A DNA stretch of 64,000 bases, from contig JAYKKR010000033.1 in NCBI GenBank assembly GCA_036971615.1, forward strand, positions 62,001-126,000, given 5' to 3'. The translations under genes and the position numbers were made by a program. This stretch comes from Amyloporia xantha (lineage: Eukaryota > Basidiomycota > Agaricomycetes > Polyporales > Adustoporiaceae). Position 1 is the first letter of the stretch; every line of letters begins with the position of its first letter. Below the pieces are notes generated by a model. The model was not told the origin of the DNA, did not search any database, and saw only the letters and a program-made list of their open reading frames with translations. Shown one piece after another: positions 1-12,932 of the stretch.

Positions 1-1600
1 GCGGTAGTACACACCGAGTGCGTAGAACAACTGCGCTGAGATTGTGTGCAGATAGTGGTAGCGGCAGCAGCGGGGTGAATGGGAGAGTGGTGAGTGGATC
101 TCGGAGAGTGCGAACCGATGAGTGTGGTATCCTAGATGAGGGAGGAGGGAAAGAGATGCAGTGTATGCAGGTCTATATAATGGTGTGCACGGGCTGTGCT
201 GCGTCGAATGTTGTCTCGAGGCAACGAGGCGGACCGGGGCACTATGGACATGTGCTCATCGATCGAGAAGAAACCACAGACCTGAGGTCTCGGGGCTTGT
301 GTCTACTGTGAGAGCGTGACACTGAGCTCCACACAAGCCCGACAACGGTCCAACTGACCACTGAGACAATGTGGTGCCCTCTGCCCGACGACCTCCTGGC
401 CATAGAATTCCTTGAGTAATTGCTTCATCGTCCGACGTTACAAGTTTTGGAGCTATTCTATCAGAAGTTGGGAATTGAGCATTAGTAAGGAAGTCTCATG
501 TTTTCGCGAGAACATATGTCAGTGCACCCCGACAGCGCGGGCTCCCTGACAATACCAACAAGCTTCTCGACGGTGCTAAGGCGCTACATGTATTGGAAGT
601 CGCATACCTGACCTGACCTCGGACGACTACGCTCATTGCACCCCATCATTCCATACTGACAGGCCCTTCCCATGCATTCATTATCGCGAAGTTATCGCGT
701 AGGATGTATCTGCAGTATTTGTTGCTGAAATGCAGAAAATGATTACTGTATCTCGTGCGTGATATGAGCGATGAGACTGAGATCCGTTCCCCTGCATCTA
801 ATTATGAATAAATTTCGCAGCCAAAATGAGGGCAGGATGGCAAGTTGACTCGCAGACAGGCAGAGCCAGAAATACAGTCATGAAGTCAAATAAATGTATT
901 ACGTGAGATGCTGCACGTACGAGACGACATGGGCATTGGGGGCACGAAGCTTTGAAAGACAGCACGTCCGTCCGTCACGGTCTCCTGGTCTCTGAGACAT
1001 TATCGATTAGTATTGAACTCAAGCAGTAGAGCACCGTGGCGAGCAGAGAATGGGGAAGTCCGAAGATCATAAAAAGAGAGGGACGCAAGCTACGACGGTA
1101 ACGCAACATTGAGAAGAGTTGATCATTTGGATCCGGGCGAGTTTGAACGAACGTATCCGAAAGGGATGGTAACTTGAGATAGACACGCTAGAGATATGAT
1201 GGTGGCGCCAATATGGAGGCAGTAGACCTCGAGTATAAAAGCCTCAGTCCTCTCAGCTATGAGACGCGAAGGCAGCAAGAGCTCAGCATGTCGAAGTCCA
1301 GGACAGGGAGATGATGAAGCTGGTGTACCTAAGAGAAAGACAGACGGGCTGAAGGAGACTTGAGCTTGAAGCTTGAGCTCAGACGTTTGAACGCTGAGTA
1401 CCACAGAATAAGTGGACAGATGACCGCATACTCCGAGTGTGCACGATGTCGATGAACGATGAGCGGCACGACCGACGCCCGATGCCCGACGCCCATCGGC
1501 GGGGCACGTGACTCCGCCCACATGGTCAGACCTTTGGCGTCCACTTCGGAGTTCGGACTGAGCGAACATCGGGAACACCCACCTACTTAGGCTTGTCTCC
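1..1600 (+). repeat. Relic copy a of the dispersed F-box-partner repeat
   Basis: Decayed copy, cut by the left window edge, of a unit also seen at 16990-17264 (-), 19360-20375 (-), 28180-29660 (+) and 39185-42370 (+). Shared landmarks in order: a GGTCTATATAAT-like promoter (about 167-180); a TCGAGGCAACGAG block centred on CTCGAG (211-227); a short start MWCPLPDDLLAIEFLE then a stop (369-419), matching MMRPLPDDLLAMKS at 28638; a segment around 560-625 matching 19790-19840 on the other strand; and a terminal GGGGCACGTGA block (1500-1510). The reading frame is broken, so it cannot encode the ancestral protein. I see no intact gene in these 1.6 kb. A long open frame at 1123-2187 (-) overlaps the FB1 3' end and has no recognisable domain. 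Confidence 0.6.
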
Positions 1601-1996
1601 TTGTCTCCCCTAGGCAGACCAAAAATAGCGCCCTTTAAGAGTGAGGGAGGGACGGTCGCTATCAAGTACTTAGGCAGAGATGGCGATGCTCCGCACGACC
1701 GAGCCCAAATGACCATACGTGTACTGCATGAGTTCCGTCCCCCCTCATGCACTTTCGGACAGCACTCAGATGTGCATGAATGCTCTATCGTATGCAGTCG
1801 GATTTTATATAAATACATTGTCATGTATATGCGGGAGTAAGGAAGGTAAAAGAGATGTTTTACTGTAGCCAGGAGGTTACCAGAAAGGAGTAAAGAAAGT
1901 CCGATTGCACAAAGGAGAACTGGAAGGATAGTAGACAAGCATAACATAGCTAGATAAAATTCAGACAAATATACAGGATGTAGAGAACGATTGTCG

Positions 1997-3419
1997 CTAA
2001 AGGTCGCGTATCGTCGCCAATGAGGGTAAATAGATCGTACAATGCCAGCCTCCTGATCGAGCATTAATACTCGTGAGACAGAAGAAGAGACCGATCGACC
2101 ATTCAATACAATCTGGAGGAATGGGACACGGCCTGTAGACGAGGTGACCAGCCACATAAGAATATACAACGTACCGTAGGACTCCACGCTTATGCAGCCG
2201 AGGCATCTGGGACGTCACCTGCGGCCACAATTCCCGTGCCAGAGTTTGCCACATAGGATCGTAGACGTTGTATAAAAAATTAAGTACAATCTTTTGAAGA
2301 CGTGCGAAAGCGGGGAGAGAAGACGAGACTTCATCCAGTCGGGCGCAGCAGTCTTGGCCAATACTCGCCACAGCTATATCGGCCGGTAAGGCATCTTCTA
2401 ACCACAAACTAATCTGAACTGTCTTAATGCTGTCGGATGTGACATGCAAGAGACATCGAAATACCCAGTCGTAGTCGGTACATCCAGAGACACAATATAA
2501 ATGCAGTTCAAGGGTTTCAAGTTTCGAACTAGGGACAAGACTCGGAGAGGCTGCAGGAGGAAATGAATTTGGGATGAGCATCGTTTCATCAACAAAACGA
2601 TTTGGACGCACGGGGTTGTGCGCTTTCAGCAATACGATCCTGTTTAGATCCTGTATCCAAGTACAACTTCAATGCGCTCAGTGGTGTGCCCGCAGCATCC
2701 ACCAATCCCTGCAGAGCGGCCAATGCTCGTGGATGTGCAGGAGACCCAATATTGCGAAGATCAATTAGATCACGCAGGAGGGCAACGGTATCGGAAGCGA
2801 GCAAGGGATCCTCAACGTCAATGTCCGAGGCCCCACAGTTAAATTTGTCCAACGACAATATCTGTATACTTGGAGGCCACTTCACAGACACCGGGGGAGC
2901 AGCGCCTTGCGCCAGGAAGGACAATTCGTAGCATTTGAACGATTGCAGATTTGGGAAACAACAGATATGTCGACGCAATGTGGCAATTGATGGGAAAGCA
3001 ACATAACCAAGCATGAGGGATGTGACGGAGGAGAATGCAGAGAGATGCAGGAAGACGAGCGGCGTCACGTCCGTCGCACACCATTCAGCATGTTCGATAT
3101 ATAGCTCCTGGACGCGCGTCCATCTGCCAGCTAACATCGCAGAAAACGTGCTCAGATGAGGGATTAGCTTGTGCTCAGGCTCAGAGCGGGGGCTGCCCTG
3201 TACTTGCACACGACGCGGTCCCTTCCAGAGACTTCCATTCTGCTGTGCAACCTGCAAAATGTCGTCGTGATTGTCAAAGGTCATCCACCCGAGTAGATTA
3301 TACCGGCTTCTGGGTTCCCATGATTTGCAGACCAGCATGCAGGTCAAAAGCGTGCTGTAGTCACCATCCAGCCAATCGATGATAGAGTCCCAGATCTCGA
3401 GAGGAAGGATTGGCAACAT
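1997..3419 (-). CDS. F-box/LRR-like protein, paralogue FB1
   Basis: Likely substrate adaptor of an SCF ubiquitin ligase. The N-terminal F-box, LPLEIWDSIIDWL (residues 4-16) continuing to LVCKSWEPRSRYNL, would bind Skp1; the rest is leucine-rich and would bind an unknown target. Exons: 2612-3419, 2175-2550 and, tentatively, 1997-2069 (418 residues). Intron 1 is 61 nt with a GTGCGT donor and CAG acceptor, at the same place and phase in all five paralogues; intron 2 has a GTACGT donor. The ATG at 3419 sits in the same context as in FB2-FB5. The last exon is doubtful: the frame aligning best with the other copies would need a shift there, so the C-terminus may be degenerate. Exons 1 and 2 are intact. 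Confidence 0.75.
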
Positions 3420-4539
3420 GGCGACTTGTATCTAGGCCGCTTTTACGAGACTGCAATTGGCAAATGAAGATGAATGAGAGTCTATAGTTCCTCCATTGAA
3501 GCTGGTCGAGCGATATTTCAGCACTGGCAGTGCTGACTCACAATGGATAGCAGGCGGTCATCTGTGCAGGTCAACCGTGCAGAGATCAGCAACGGTAGGG
3601 CGGGTAAATGTTACAGTGGTGGTGGGCGTATCTCAGAAGCAGGTTGGAGATTGGACGAAGGGTACAATGTGGAATGACAGCGCCTATGATAGAAGCACCT
3701 CAACAAGGCGCATCGCGATCGAGCACATATTACATAACCGATCGCGCCCATCGGGGCAAATGCCTTGACTCCTAATCGCGCCGGTCTCCCCCGGGATGCC
3801 TTGAATAATCTGTATATCTTCACCACGACACGCTTAAATCGGCGCAATCTGTCAATCGCTTTTGCGCACTCTTTACCGTGACAAAACCTGTTCTACTGTA
3901 CGGCGATACCGGGTATGTACCATGAATTATCTGTAGTACCCTCCACTTACATAGAATTGGGCTACGCTGGTTATAGTCACATACTCGTTGGTTATACTTG
4001 CACTGCATCGCTAGATCTCACGAGTCGTTATAATTGGTGACTGCATTCAAGTTACAACTATGGAAGCATGACTCATCTCGTTGGCGGCGCAATCCTCAAT
4101 TTCTACCCGGTTTGAATTCTATCATCTTGGTATCCCTGTTCCTGCGTCATCGCCGCGCACTATGTATGAACTGAATATGTATGGTAGTATTGTACCTCAA
4201 TATATTCTCTGCGAGATCGCTGGATTCGATGGGCAGTCCGGATAAACTGGTCATCAGGTCGAACCACAAATGGGGAAACTTGAAGTTGGTGGCAAGGCAG
4301 GTCGCAGCTGGTCAACAGCTGGTACGGTCCCGTTGCGCGCCTCTGTTTGTTGAGCAACCATAAAGAATCTTATTCAATTCGGTACTGATAGAAGGTACTC
4401 CTCCTGACTAACAGCGGTCGCGACTCTCGGAAGCAAGTCGAGACCAGACACAGAAGTTATAAGATGCACGCTAGATCGCGGAAACAATTATATGATACTA
4501 TATACTAGCGTGACTATCACAATCAAAACGAAAACGAAA
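3420..4539. other. Intergenic, FB1 promoter side
   Basis: The first ~150 bases upstream of FB1 match the upstream regions of FB4 and FB5 (a GAATGAGAGTC-type block, then a GCACTG..GACTCACA block near 3520-3545), so the promoter was duplicated with the gene. The remainder up to the FunK1 stop has no supported coding region. Small open frames here lack motifs and splice signals. Confidence 0.5.
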
Positions 4540-7245
4540 TCAGTCTGTAATGTCTGTTTCCGCTCCAAGAATCTCCATAAACATCTCATATGAAATAATG
4601 TTATCCCTTTGGCGCATGGTCGTTTCAATCCGCTGGTCTAGCTCAGCTACCATCTTCTCGTTTTTCAGCCGTGAAAATAGAACACGTGCACTGATTTGTG
4701 ACCGGATGTCCGATGTTAGCCTCCCCATTTCAAGAAAACAAATCCCCAGGTGTACGAGCCAAGAATCAACAAGAGGGCGATAGCTAGGATGTGTGTTCTT
4801 GAAGGTCGCATCGAAAACCTTCACGTCGGCGAGAAATTTTTGTTTCTTGTCCCCGATATCCGTTAAGTTAGGGCCTGACCACGCTTCAAGATGACCAAAT
4901 TTATGTTCTTTGGGTTTGAAGACCGCGCATGTGTACGCGAGAACAAAGAAGAATGACTCTAGGTCATGGCGATATAAATGGACCGGTGGCGTGTCTCCCA
5001 TGAGAAGTTCAATAGCCATGAACGGCCCAGTGCCTGTGCGATAACGAGGCCGCGGCCGCTCCTGTTTCTTAGTCGCGGGGATGTCGGGAACCGACACGGG
5101 TCCAAATACGTCATCGATGGTTTCGTCCTGCTTGGAGTTCGCTTCCTCGTCGTCGGTCATATCGCTTCCGCCCTCGTTGCTCTCGGAGTCGTCAGGAAGC
5201 ACAGACAGGTCAGGCCGCGCTTCATCATCCTCAAGTTCATCGCAGAGATCCTCGAGTGGCCTGGCGCTCCTGGCAAGGTCCCAGTCACAGAGCACGCCAA
5301 ATGCCCGCCCCTCATTCCGGTAGAACATAATGTTATTCGTGCTGATGTCTCGGTGGAGAATCTCCGATGTCTCCCATACCCAATGATGCGCTGTGCGTGA
5401 AAATATGAGATACACGAAACGTCGAAGCAGGACAAGACTCACCTCGCACAACATCGATGAAGACAGTCTTGAATTCTTCGACGCTATCAACCGCTTCGAG
5501 TGCCTCGTACCGCTTGAGGATCATCGTTCGGCACACACGCTCTTCATCCGCAGCAATGCCCATGGCAACACGAGGCAAATTCATTTGCTTTTGAGTCCGC
5601 CTCAGAGAGCACTTCAGGTCCACAACATGCTTCAGATACTGAGGCTTCTTCTCGGCTAGATTAACACGGACGGCCCTAATCATCGTGTCTTCCCCTGTTC
5701 GAGACCTTGCTGGCCATGCTATCTTGGCCACTAGATCTTCCGATCCGCAGACTGTCTCTGCAAGACCCGTGGCTTTGATCGGCACGACCGTCGTTCCGCG
5801 TCCAATCGCTCCGAATTCTGTGTAAACACGACGACGGTCGCCGACATCGAGCTTGAAGACCAAATCCGTTGCAGACGTGTCTTCAGATTCGACACAGGCC
5901 GCTGCAGCGTCTTCAAGTTGGTCGACAACGGGTGTGGAACCGTCAGCGAATTGACAGAGCTTACTGTCCAGCACCAGAGTAGCACCGTCGTAAGATCCAA
6001 ACGATGTTGAAGCCGGAGGGAGAAGCAGATTGGGTAAGATGCCCATCGTATACATATCTGCATTGGCGATGGCGGCAACGGTGAGGAGGAACCTGTCCAC
6101 ATGTGACTTTAGGAATTCGAATGCCTTGGTGACCACGATGCCCATGCGATCGGCATACCACAGCCGCATCTTGAAGTCCTGGATCAGTATCCCGGACCCG
6201 TATGACCGGATCCCGTGCGACATCAACTCGTTGATGTATTTTGCGGATTGTATTTCGTCGTGTGTCATGTATAATCGTTCAGGTGGTGGAGCATCAGTCC
6301 GTGGTAGTGGTGCATCAGTCCGTGCCCGCTTGGGAGGACGATCGCTTCCGCTATGCTCATCCTGAGGCTCACGTTTCCGCCGCTTCGGCCGCTTCGAGTT
6401 GATAGTCTAAGTAGCACAAAAATGAGAAGATAAATTGATCTTGTCAGGAAGTGACATTACCTCAGATTCATCCAGGTTAATCGGCACGTCGTTGCGATGC
6501 AAGACTACATGGGCTCTCCGTTTCTTCACTTCGATGTGCGTCATCTGAAACTCCCAGCGTGGCTCCTGCTCGACGGCTTTCGCTATGCTCCACTCCATGT
6601 CGGGTTTGAACGCGGCGTAGTTCCCCTTGACGATGGTTTCTTTCAGGGACGTGAGCGTAGCCCTACCTCTACACTGCCAGTGGCTCGTCCCTGTCGGCCC
6701 CTCTGTGGGCGCAACATCGAGGCTAGGTCCAGAGTGGTCATACGCTTGTTTGATCAGGCTGTTAATCATGTTGCCGAGGTGAAGATATGAAGCTCGTTCG
6801 CGAGAAGTGCGGTAACGATTGACATCGTCGATGGACAGCCTGTAGCAGTTGCGCGGACCCGCAGCTCCATCAGGTGGGACACCTAGTCGAGGAATGTCTT
6901 CGCGTTTGAAGCGCCAGACAGCCGAGATGAATCTATCAACATCGAAATCCCAGTGAATTTTGTCGGTAAATGTGGCTTCCACATAGACCTTGACGTTGTC
7001 GTCTTCAACTCCCTTGACGGACCTGACATTGTTTATGGCACTGTTCTGTATGGGTGTGGTGTCTAGCGGCAACACACAAGAAAGATACTATTAGCCTCCC
7101 ATCGCCAACAAGCAAAATGTCGCTTACCAAGGCTAAGTGCACCGAGCGGTTTTCTCTTCCCAGCGCGAGGAGTACAGGGATTGACTGGTAGAGAACGGGC
7201 AACATCGCGAGCTTCATTATCGTGAGCCTCAGTGTCTGCGGCCAT
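4540..7245 (-). CDS. FunK1 fungal-type protein kinase A
   Basis: Serine/threonine kinase of the FunK1 family, expanded in mushroom-forming fungi; substrates unknown. Exons: 7128-7245, 6461-7062, 5443-6406, 4540-5390 (844 residues). Introns of 65, 54 and 52 nt fall at phases 1, 0 and 1, exactly as in the divergent neighbour at 7847. The catalytic loop LHRDISTNNIMFYR is split from the N-lobe by the last intron; the metal-binding motif reads DWDLA instead of DFG, as usual for the family. RPRYRTGTGPFMA follows, in the position of the activation and substrate-binding segment. A basic stretch SKRPKRRKR could be a nuclear signal. An acidic insert (DELEDDEARPD, TDDEEAN) lies between DWDLA and the GTGPFMA motif. 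The start MAADTEAHD was chosen because its exon joins in phase. Intact, so probably functional. Confidence 0.88.
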
Positions 7246-7846
7246 CACGACGAATATTTCGGGATGAGAGTCGCGGAGTGGATTCCGAGTCCAACAGGGG
7301 AAGTAGAGGAGACCCATTTTTGTGACCTTTTAAATATCTTTGAAGATCTGTGGCCAATGAGATCACGCGCCGATTTAGCGAGAGTGTGGCCTGCTGTGGC
7401 TTGTGGAGGTCAGAACAAAGACCGCGTCGTAACATTAAGCGCGTGGGCCATGAACCATCCACGTGATCGCGATCGCGCTGTGGCGCGGGCGTCCCGGACT
7501 GGAGATCTTTTGCAACACATGGGATTCAGGTCTATGATCATGAGTTAAAATGAGGGGCAATTTTTTCGCATCCATTGCTTATGGCCTGCGATGGCGGCGC
7601 AGGGACTGAGTGATTCGGAATCGAGCGAGTTTAGGAAAGATGCCTGTTACGATCACGTGAAATCCACATGACTGTGGCGCGTTACCTGGCTACACCCAAC
7701 GCTAGCCAACCGCGATCAATTGGCCACCGAGCTTAGACCATACACTTGTTTATAAAGCCTTTGTTACAATGGGCGTGTCACAATTTCCTATCTGGATTCT
7801 CCGTACATCCACAAATGCAGCTTCTTCACGAGACACTTCCAGTACA
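7246..7846. promoter_or_regulatory. Shared divergent promoter of the two FunK1 genes
   Basis: A 601-bp region between two head-to-head kinase start codons. A TATAAA box at 7751-7756 lies about 90 bp before the ATG at 7847 and argues against the in-frame upstream ATG at 7769, only 13 bp after the TATA box. Two CACGTGA E-box-like sites are present (about 7459-7465 and, inverted, 7652-7658); the first runs into a GATCGCGATCGCG palindrome. Such sites are bound by bHLH factors in fungi; their role here is inferred. Confidence 0.55.
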
Positions 7847-10616
7847 ATGTCCGACTCCAATAGCCTCCCGCAAGGAGGCGACCTCATATGCTCTCTTCCA
7901 GAGGACATGGGAAACTTCAAACACTATAGCCAATTACGGGCGTCGACCCCTCCTCCTCAAGCAGCGAGCGACTGTAAGCTAGTGCTCCAGACCCATCGCC
8001 ACACAACACTGATGTCCCATGAATTTCAGCGGCTCTTCTTGTCACTCCATTCAAGTCAAGGCCTCTCGACAGTGTTGTCAAGGACGGAAAGGTAGACGAC
8101 AAAGAAGTCAAGAAATTTTTGCGTGCGGAGTACTCCAATAAAATCCACAGAGATTTTGATGTCCTCGAATTCATTCGGACAGTATGGGATTTCGAATTCG
8201 CAAACATTCCTGTTCCAAGTGGCCATGAATCGCATTCGAAAACCTACAAGCTGAATCATGCATGTATAGCTGCATATTGTAAAGCTCATGAAAGGGCATG
8301 TTACCCATTTCTCATCGATTTGTTCGACGACCTCCTGCGTCAGGTTTTCGATGACCTTCCCACCACAAACAATCCACAGACATCTTCCAGTTCCTCCGAT
8401 GGGCTTTCCGCACTTCCTGATGAATCTGGATCACGAGCTCCTCAGCACAAAAGGAGGAATGAAGATGTCGACGGAAGGTTTAGCTCCTTGCGCGAACAGA
8501 TTATAGGGGGCAACTATACCAAAATCAAGCCCGATATTGTTCTAAGCACAATAGCGGAAAGAAAGGACCAGCGCTGGGAATGGTTTCTTGCATACTGTGA
8601 GGTGAAGAAGGAGAAATACCTACGAATACCGCATCGCAAGCTCCTGAACTTCACGCTTGACAAAGTACAGCAGGTGAGGCAAATTGGCATGCCTTTACAC
8701 TGTAATTCCGCTAACTTAATCTTTTTTCAACAGTCCATTGGGACGACAGGCTGCACGGGCAGAAAAAGGAAGCGCTTGTCGTCCGAATCTGATACTCCTG
8801 GGCCTGTCCTGAAACGACGTCGTTCCTCTCTTGGTGGCACCTCTATTGCGAGCACCTCCGCTTCATATGAACACTCCAAGCCATCTGCTGAGGATACAGA
8901 GAAACCTAATGATGGTCCAGTGGTCGATCCATTTGACATGCCCCGACAAAAGCCTATGACTGGAACCGAAGTTCAGTCAGCGAAGTATATTAATGAAATG
9001 ATGTCACATGGCATTCGGTCTTACGGGCCCGGAGTCGTGATTGACGACTTCTCAATCAAGTTGTGGTACGCGGACAGAATGGGAATTATTGTAACCAAAC
9101 CATTCAATTTCATAGACGAACCACAGAAACTGCTTCTCGTGCTCGTAGCTATGATATCAGCAGACCGCCACACTATGGGGATCTTCCCCGACATCCACTA
9201 TCCCCATACTTGCACTTCGTTCGACAGCTATGATGGTGCAAAACTTGCATTGCGGGCACAAATCCCGGGAGATGACAAGGATGCTTCCTTGCACGACCTG
9301 CAGTTTGATATTGCGGTTGATCATGAACACCCTGTCTACACCGAGTTCGGTGCTATTGGTCGTGGAACAACTGTGATACCGATCAAAGCCGTTGGCAGCG
9401 TTGCCGATCAGCTGGGGACAGAAGAATTGGTTGCAAAGATCGCCTGGCCCCCTCGGTCACGCGAAGCAGAAGTAACCTTCATTCAAGCTATCAGAAGTAA
9501 ACTTCAAGAGAACAAGCCGCAGTACTTGAAGCATGTTGTGGATCTCAAATGCTTCGTAGACCGTACCATGGCCCAGCTGGATTTTCCGAGATTGTATATG
9601 GATGTACCACCCGCAGAGGAACGGATTTGCCGTACCATGATTATGAAGAGGTACGAGAAATTGCAAACAGTTCGTAGTGTCGATGAATTCAAAGCTGTCT
9701 TCATCGATGTCGTCCGAGGTTGGTTTTATTATAAGCTTAGTCTGTGCCTTGCTGATATATCTGTTTTACAGCTCACCACTGGGTATGGGAAACTTCCGAA
9801 ATTCTCCATCGCGATATCAGCACCAACAACATAATGTATTATCGGGAGGGCAGCCGTGTCCTGGGGGTCTTGTGCGACTGGGACCTTGCGAAACGTAGAG
9901 AGATCGACGAGGAATTTCTAGACGACAAGATCGATCGAGGTACTGAAGTCCGTGATGATCTGGTGGATGACAAATCCGCTGTTTTTCCACTGGCCTCAAT
10001 CGCAGAAGAAGGACGAGGAGAGCAAAGCATCGACAAACGAGAAGTCGATGATACAGGTAGAAAGGACACCGTCAAGGAAAGCAAAACGCAAGGTAATCAA
10101 TCCAAGCAGAGGCCCCGATATCGTACTGGCACAGGTCCATTCATGGCTACTGAACTGCTGTTGGCCGAAGAACCTCCTTATCATCGTTATCGCCATGATC
10201 TCGAGTCCTTTTTCTTCGTCCTCGCCTACGTTTGTGCAACATTCAAACCAACTGAACATAAATTCGGGCATCTGGCATCCTGGGAGAGTGCCAGCCTCTC
10301 CATAATCGGTAATAACAAACGGAATTTCCTGTTAACCGATGCAGAGTTCAACAGAACATGGCAAAATACGCATGACGACTACCGGGAACTTGTCAAGACG
10401 TGGGTGACACAACTTCGCGTACATTTCATGCGTATCGAACAAAAGATCATCGATATCAATTGCCTACGTGTTGAAAGAGGACTGGTGGAAGAAGCTCTGG
10501 ATATGGAAGCGGTACACGAGATAGACAATGCTATCATTGCGGCGAAGAGTGCCAAAAATACCCTGATTTCGTATGGGAAGTTCATGAAGAGTATTGGTGC
10601 TGATATGACGGACTAA
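7847..10616 (+). CDS. FunK1 fungal-type protein kinase B
   Basis: Paralogue of the kinase at 4540-7245, in divergent orientation. Exons: 7847-7973, 8030-8673, 8734-9718, 9772-10616 (866 residues). Introns of 56, 60 and 53 nt sit at phases 1, 0 and 1, matching gene A. The central region RSYGPGVVIDDFSIKLWYADRMG, shared with A, precedes the kinase lobe (QSAKYINEMMSHGIRS begins it). The catalytic loop is LHRDISTNNIMYYR, the metal motif DWDLA, then RPRYRTGTGPFMATELL and RHDLESFFFVLAY. A basic segment GRKRKRL..LKRRR could be a nuclear signal. Intron 2 is 60 nt with no stop, so its retention would add 20 residues in frame. Both copies are open and keep the catalytic residues, suggesting selection on both. 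Confidence 0.88.
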
Positions 10617-11264
10617 CATTATATTTGATGTATTGTATCGGACTGACGTGTGGTTAATTTGTAGATTGTAGATTATCATATTTCACTTCTCTCGCCGACT
10701 CAGGAGTGCATTGAATCTGAAAGGACGGCTGCAAAGAGGTGTATGCTCTAAGTAACCTGAAAGGTCAGCAGTTAAATTCAGCTCAACGCAGCTGGGGTTT
10801 ATTTTCTGCTCGTGCTAAGTTCTAACGCTGTCCATTCGAGGCTCTACTAATGCGCATGTAGTCCAACATCCAAGTTGGGTATTATATCCAGACTCAGTGT
10901 GTGTGGATACTTCCACATTCAAAAAGGTTGCGCAATGCGCCCAGGCTTCGAAGGATTACCTTTCTTGTACCACTACGCCCACCCGAAGACGGGCCCGGCC
11001 GGCCCGCCACACCGCCATACGACATGTTTTGTTATCTTGTGTCCCCTATTTCTACTTTCACTATATCTATATAAATACGGTGTTCGTCCTTATAATAGGA
11101 ATTCTCGCTTTACGACGCTCCATCGTGTAGAAACACCGATTTGTAAGCAAATCAAGCTCCACGAGACGACGTCGACGCTGGTGCGTTCATCATTTGTTCT
11201 GCAATACACATGCTTGGAATTCATTTCTACCCTTGTCTTGTGAACAGACAACTCGAAACTTTGA
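10617..11264 (+). promoter_or_regulatory. Intergenic region with TATA box for the F-box gene
   Basis: No gene seen. TATAAA at 11070-11075 lies in a pyrimidine-rich context about 190 bp before the ATG at 11265. The distance suggests a 5' leader of roughly 160 nt. Confidence 0.5.
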
Positions 11265-12932
11265 ATGACTATGCACAGAGCTCTATATTGCTACGATATT
11301 CTAGACGAAATCTTCGTGTGGTTGGATCCTTATCGAGCCACTGATACGTGGGATGACATTGGTCTCAGGCAGCACGACCTCGCGGTGTCTGCGCGGGTTT
11401 GCCGTGCATTCGCTCCACATGCTTTGGACATATTGTGGAAGCGGATGGCAGACATAGTTCCCGCACTAAGTCTCTTCTCGACCTTCGAAGCTGTTCCTTT
11501 GGAAGAGAGCTCCTCAAACGAGGTCGGTGAAGGTTGTCGCACATGGGATGACTACAGATTTGTGAGATTGCTCGCTTCTCTGTCCTCTATGTGAGATTGA
11601 TGTCGTTCACTGTAGGTCTTACACAGTCCTCCATCCGCACATGAATGGGCTCGCTTCCACGAATATGCCCAACGCGTCTGGAAATTCTCCATCGCAAGTG
11701 GCAAACATCCTGAAATGCGAGTCCCTGTGCTCACAGAGTTAACTCGTATCAATGGCTCCCACCTGTTCCCATCGGTCCGGGAAGTCTCCTGCGAGCAGAT
11801 AACCATGCAAGACCTCACCCTAATGTCGCTCGTGTCACCTTCCCTTCGTCATGTATGTCTCTCTATAGAGTCCATGGCAACAATGTACCCCGTTGTCCGA
11901 GGCCCCGATGACGACGCAAAGGATGCTCGCGCCTTTAGAAAGGTTCTTCGTGCACTGTGCTCACGGGCACCCTCCCTAGAAAGATTTACCGCCTCGTTCA
12001 GCCAGGGTGGCTGTCATCCAGACGCTCTCGTGCCCTTGGCGGGGTGCAACAATCTTCGAATGCTTGATATCTCTCCATTCTGCATGACCGCTGCGCTGTT
12101 GCAAGGGCTGTCTGCGCTACCCGAGCTAGAGGAGATGTCGATCGATGTGCGCTTCACAAAGGCTATTACATGTGTCCCGGGTGGATTTGCTGCTCTGCGC
12201 AGGTTGAGCATTCGGGGCGAATCGAAGGACCTCTCCATCTTCCTGCGCTACCTACCTCCCAGGAAGCTCCTGCATCTCTTCCTCGAGGTCACGCCTTCAC
12301 GCTCAGAGGCCCAAGAGGCGGTCTCGGTCCCGGAATTGTGTAACACACTTCACAGGTTCACCGCATTGCGTGCTGTGTCCATTCATGGCATTCCCAGTTT
12401 CAGAGGCCACGTACCGTCGGGAGACGAGTTGCTCCATCCATTATTGGGCATGCATGATTTGGAGACCATCGTCTTGAGCTGCTCATCCATCCCGACCACC
12501 AGCATGGACGGGCCTGACAGTCCATGGCCTCGGCTGCAGACATTCAATCTGCGTTACACCCCGCATGACTGTACCATTGACGCACGGGTTCTCCTCGACT
12601 TTACGACCCACTGTCCTGAACTGAAGTCTCTCGCCCTGCCCTCGGTCGACTTCCGTACACTCCCCGAGGTCAACACGTCCCCTCCCCATCATCATGACCT
12701 GTCCGAGTTGACTATCCACAAGGATGTAACCTTGGGTCAGGATACCCTCGCAGTGGCCCGATTCATCCGCTTGCTTTTCCCGCAGTTTGATTCTGCGAAG
12801 GCGCTGGATCGGAAAAAGCGGCACGACGCTATCTTTGTGCATACCAGAAGAGCGCCCAGTGTTGAATCTAATTGGCAACGGGTGCTGGAAGCTCTATGCG
12901 ACCTGTCGTCGGGTGAGAGCAGTATTCAATGA
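11265..12932 (+). CDS. F-box protein with leucine-rich C-terminus (not FB1-FB5 family)
   Basis: Probable SCF adaptor. The F-box lies at residues ~10-60 (YDILDEIFVWLD, then VSARVCRAFAPHALDILWKRM), followed by about 480 residues with leucine-rich repeats (LRMLDIS, LEEMSIDVRF, LKSLALPSVDF). Exons: 11265-11590 and 11627-12932, 543 residues. The intron is only 36 nt (GTGAGA...CACAG). Its placement is fixed because exon 2 must enter the frame HEWARFHEYAQRV and the first exon hits a stop three bases past the donor. A nearer acceptor (TGTAG) would give a 25-nt intron and the wrong phase. It is only distantly like FB1-FB5 and is single copy here. Confidence 0.8.

Noticed and set aside
1123..2187. 354-codon open frame on the minus strand
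   Set aside because: It starts inside FB1 exon 2 in another frame and runs through relic sequence; no domain, no splice logic and no counterpart in the other FB copies.
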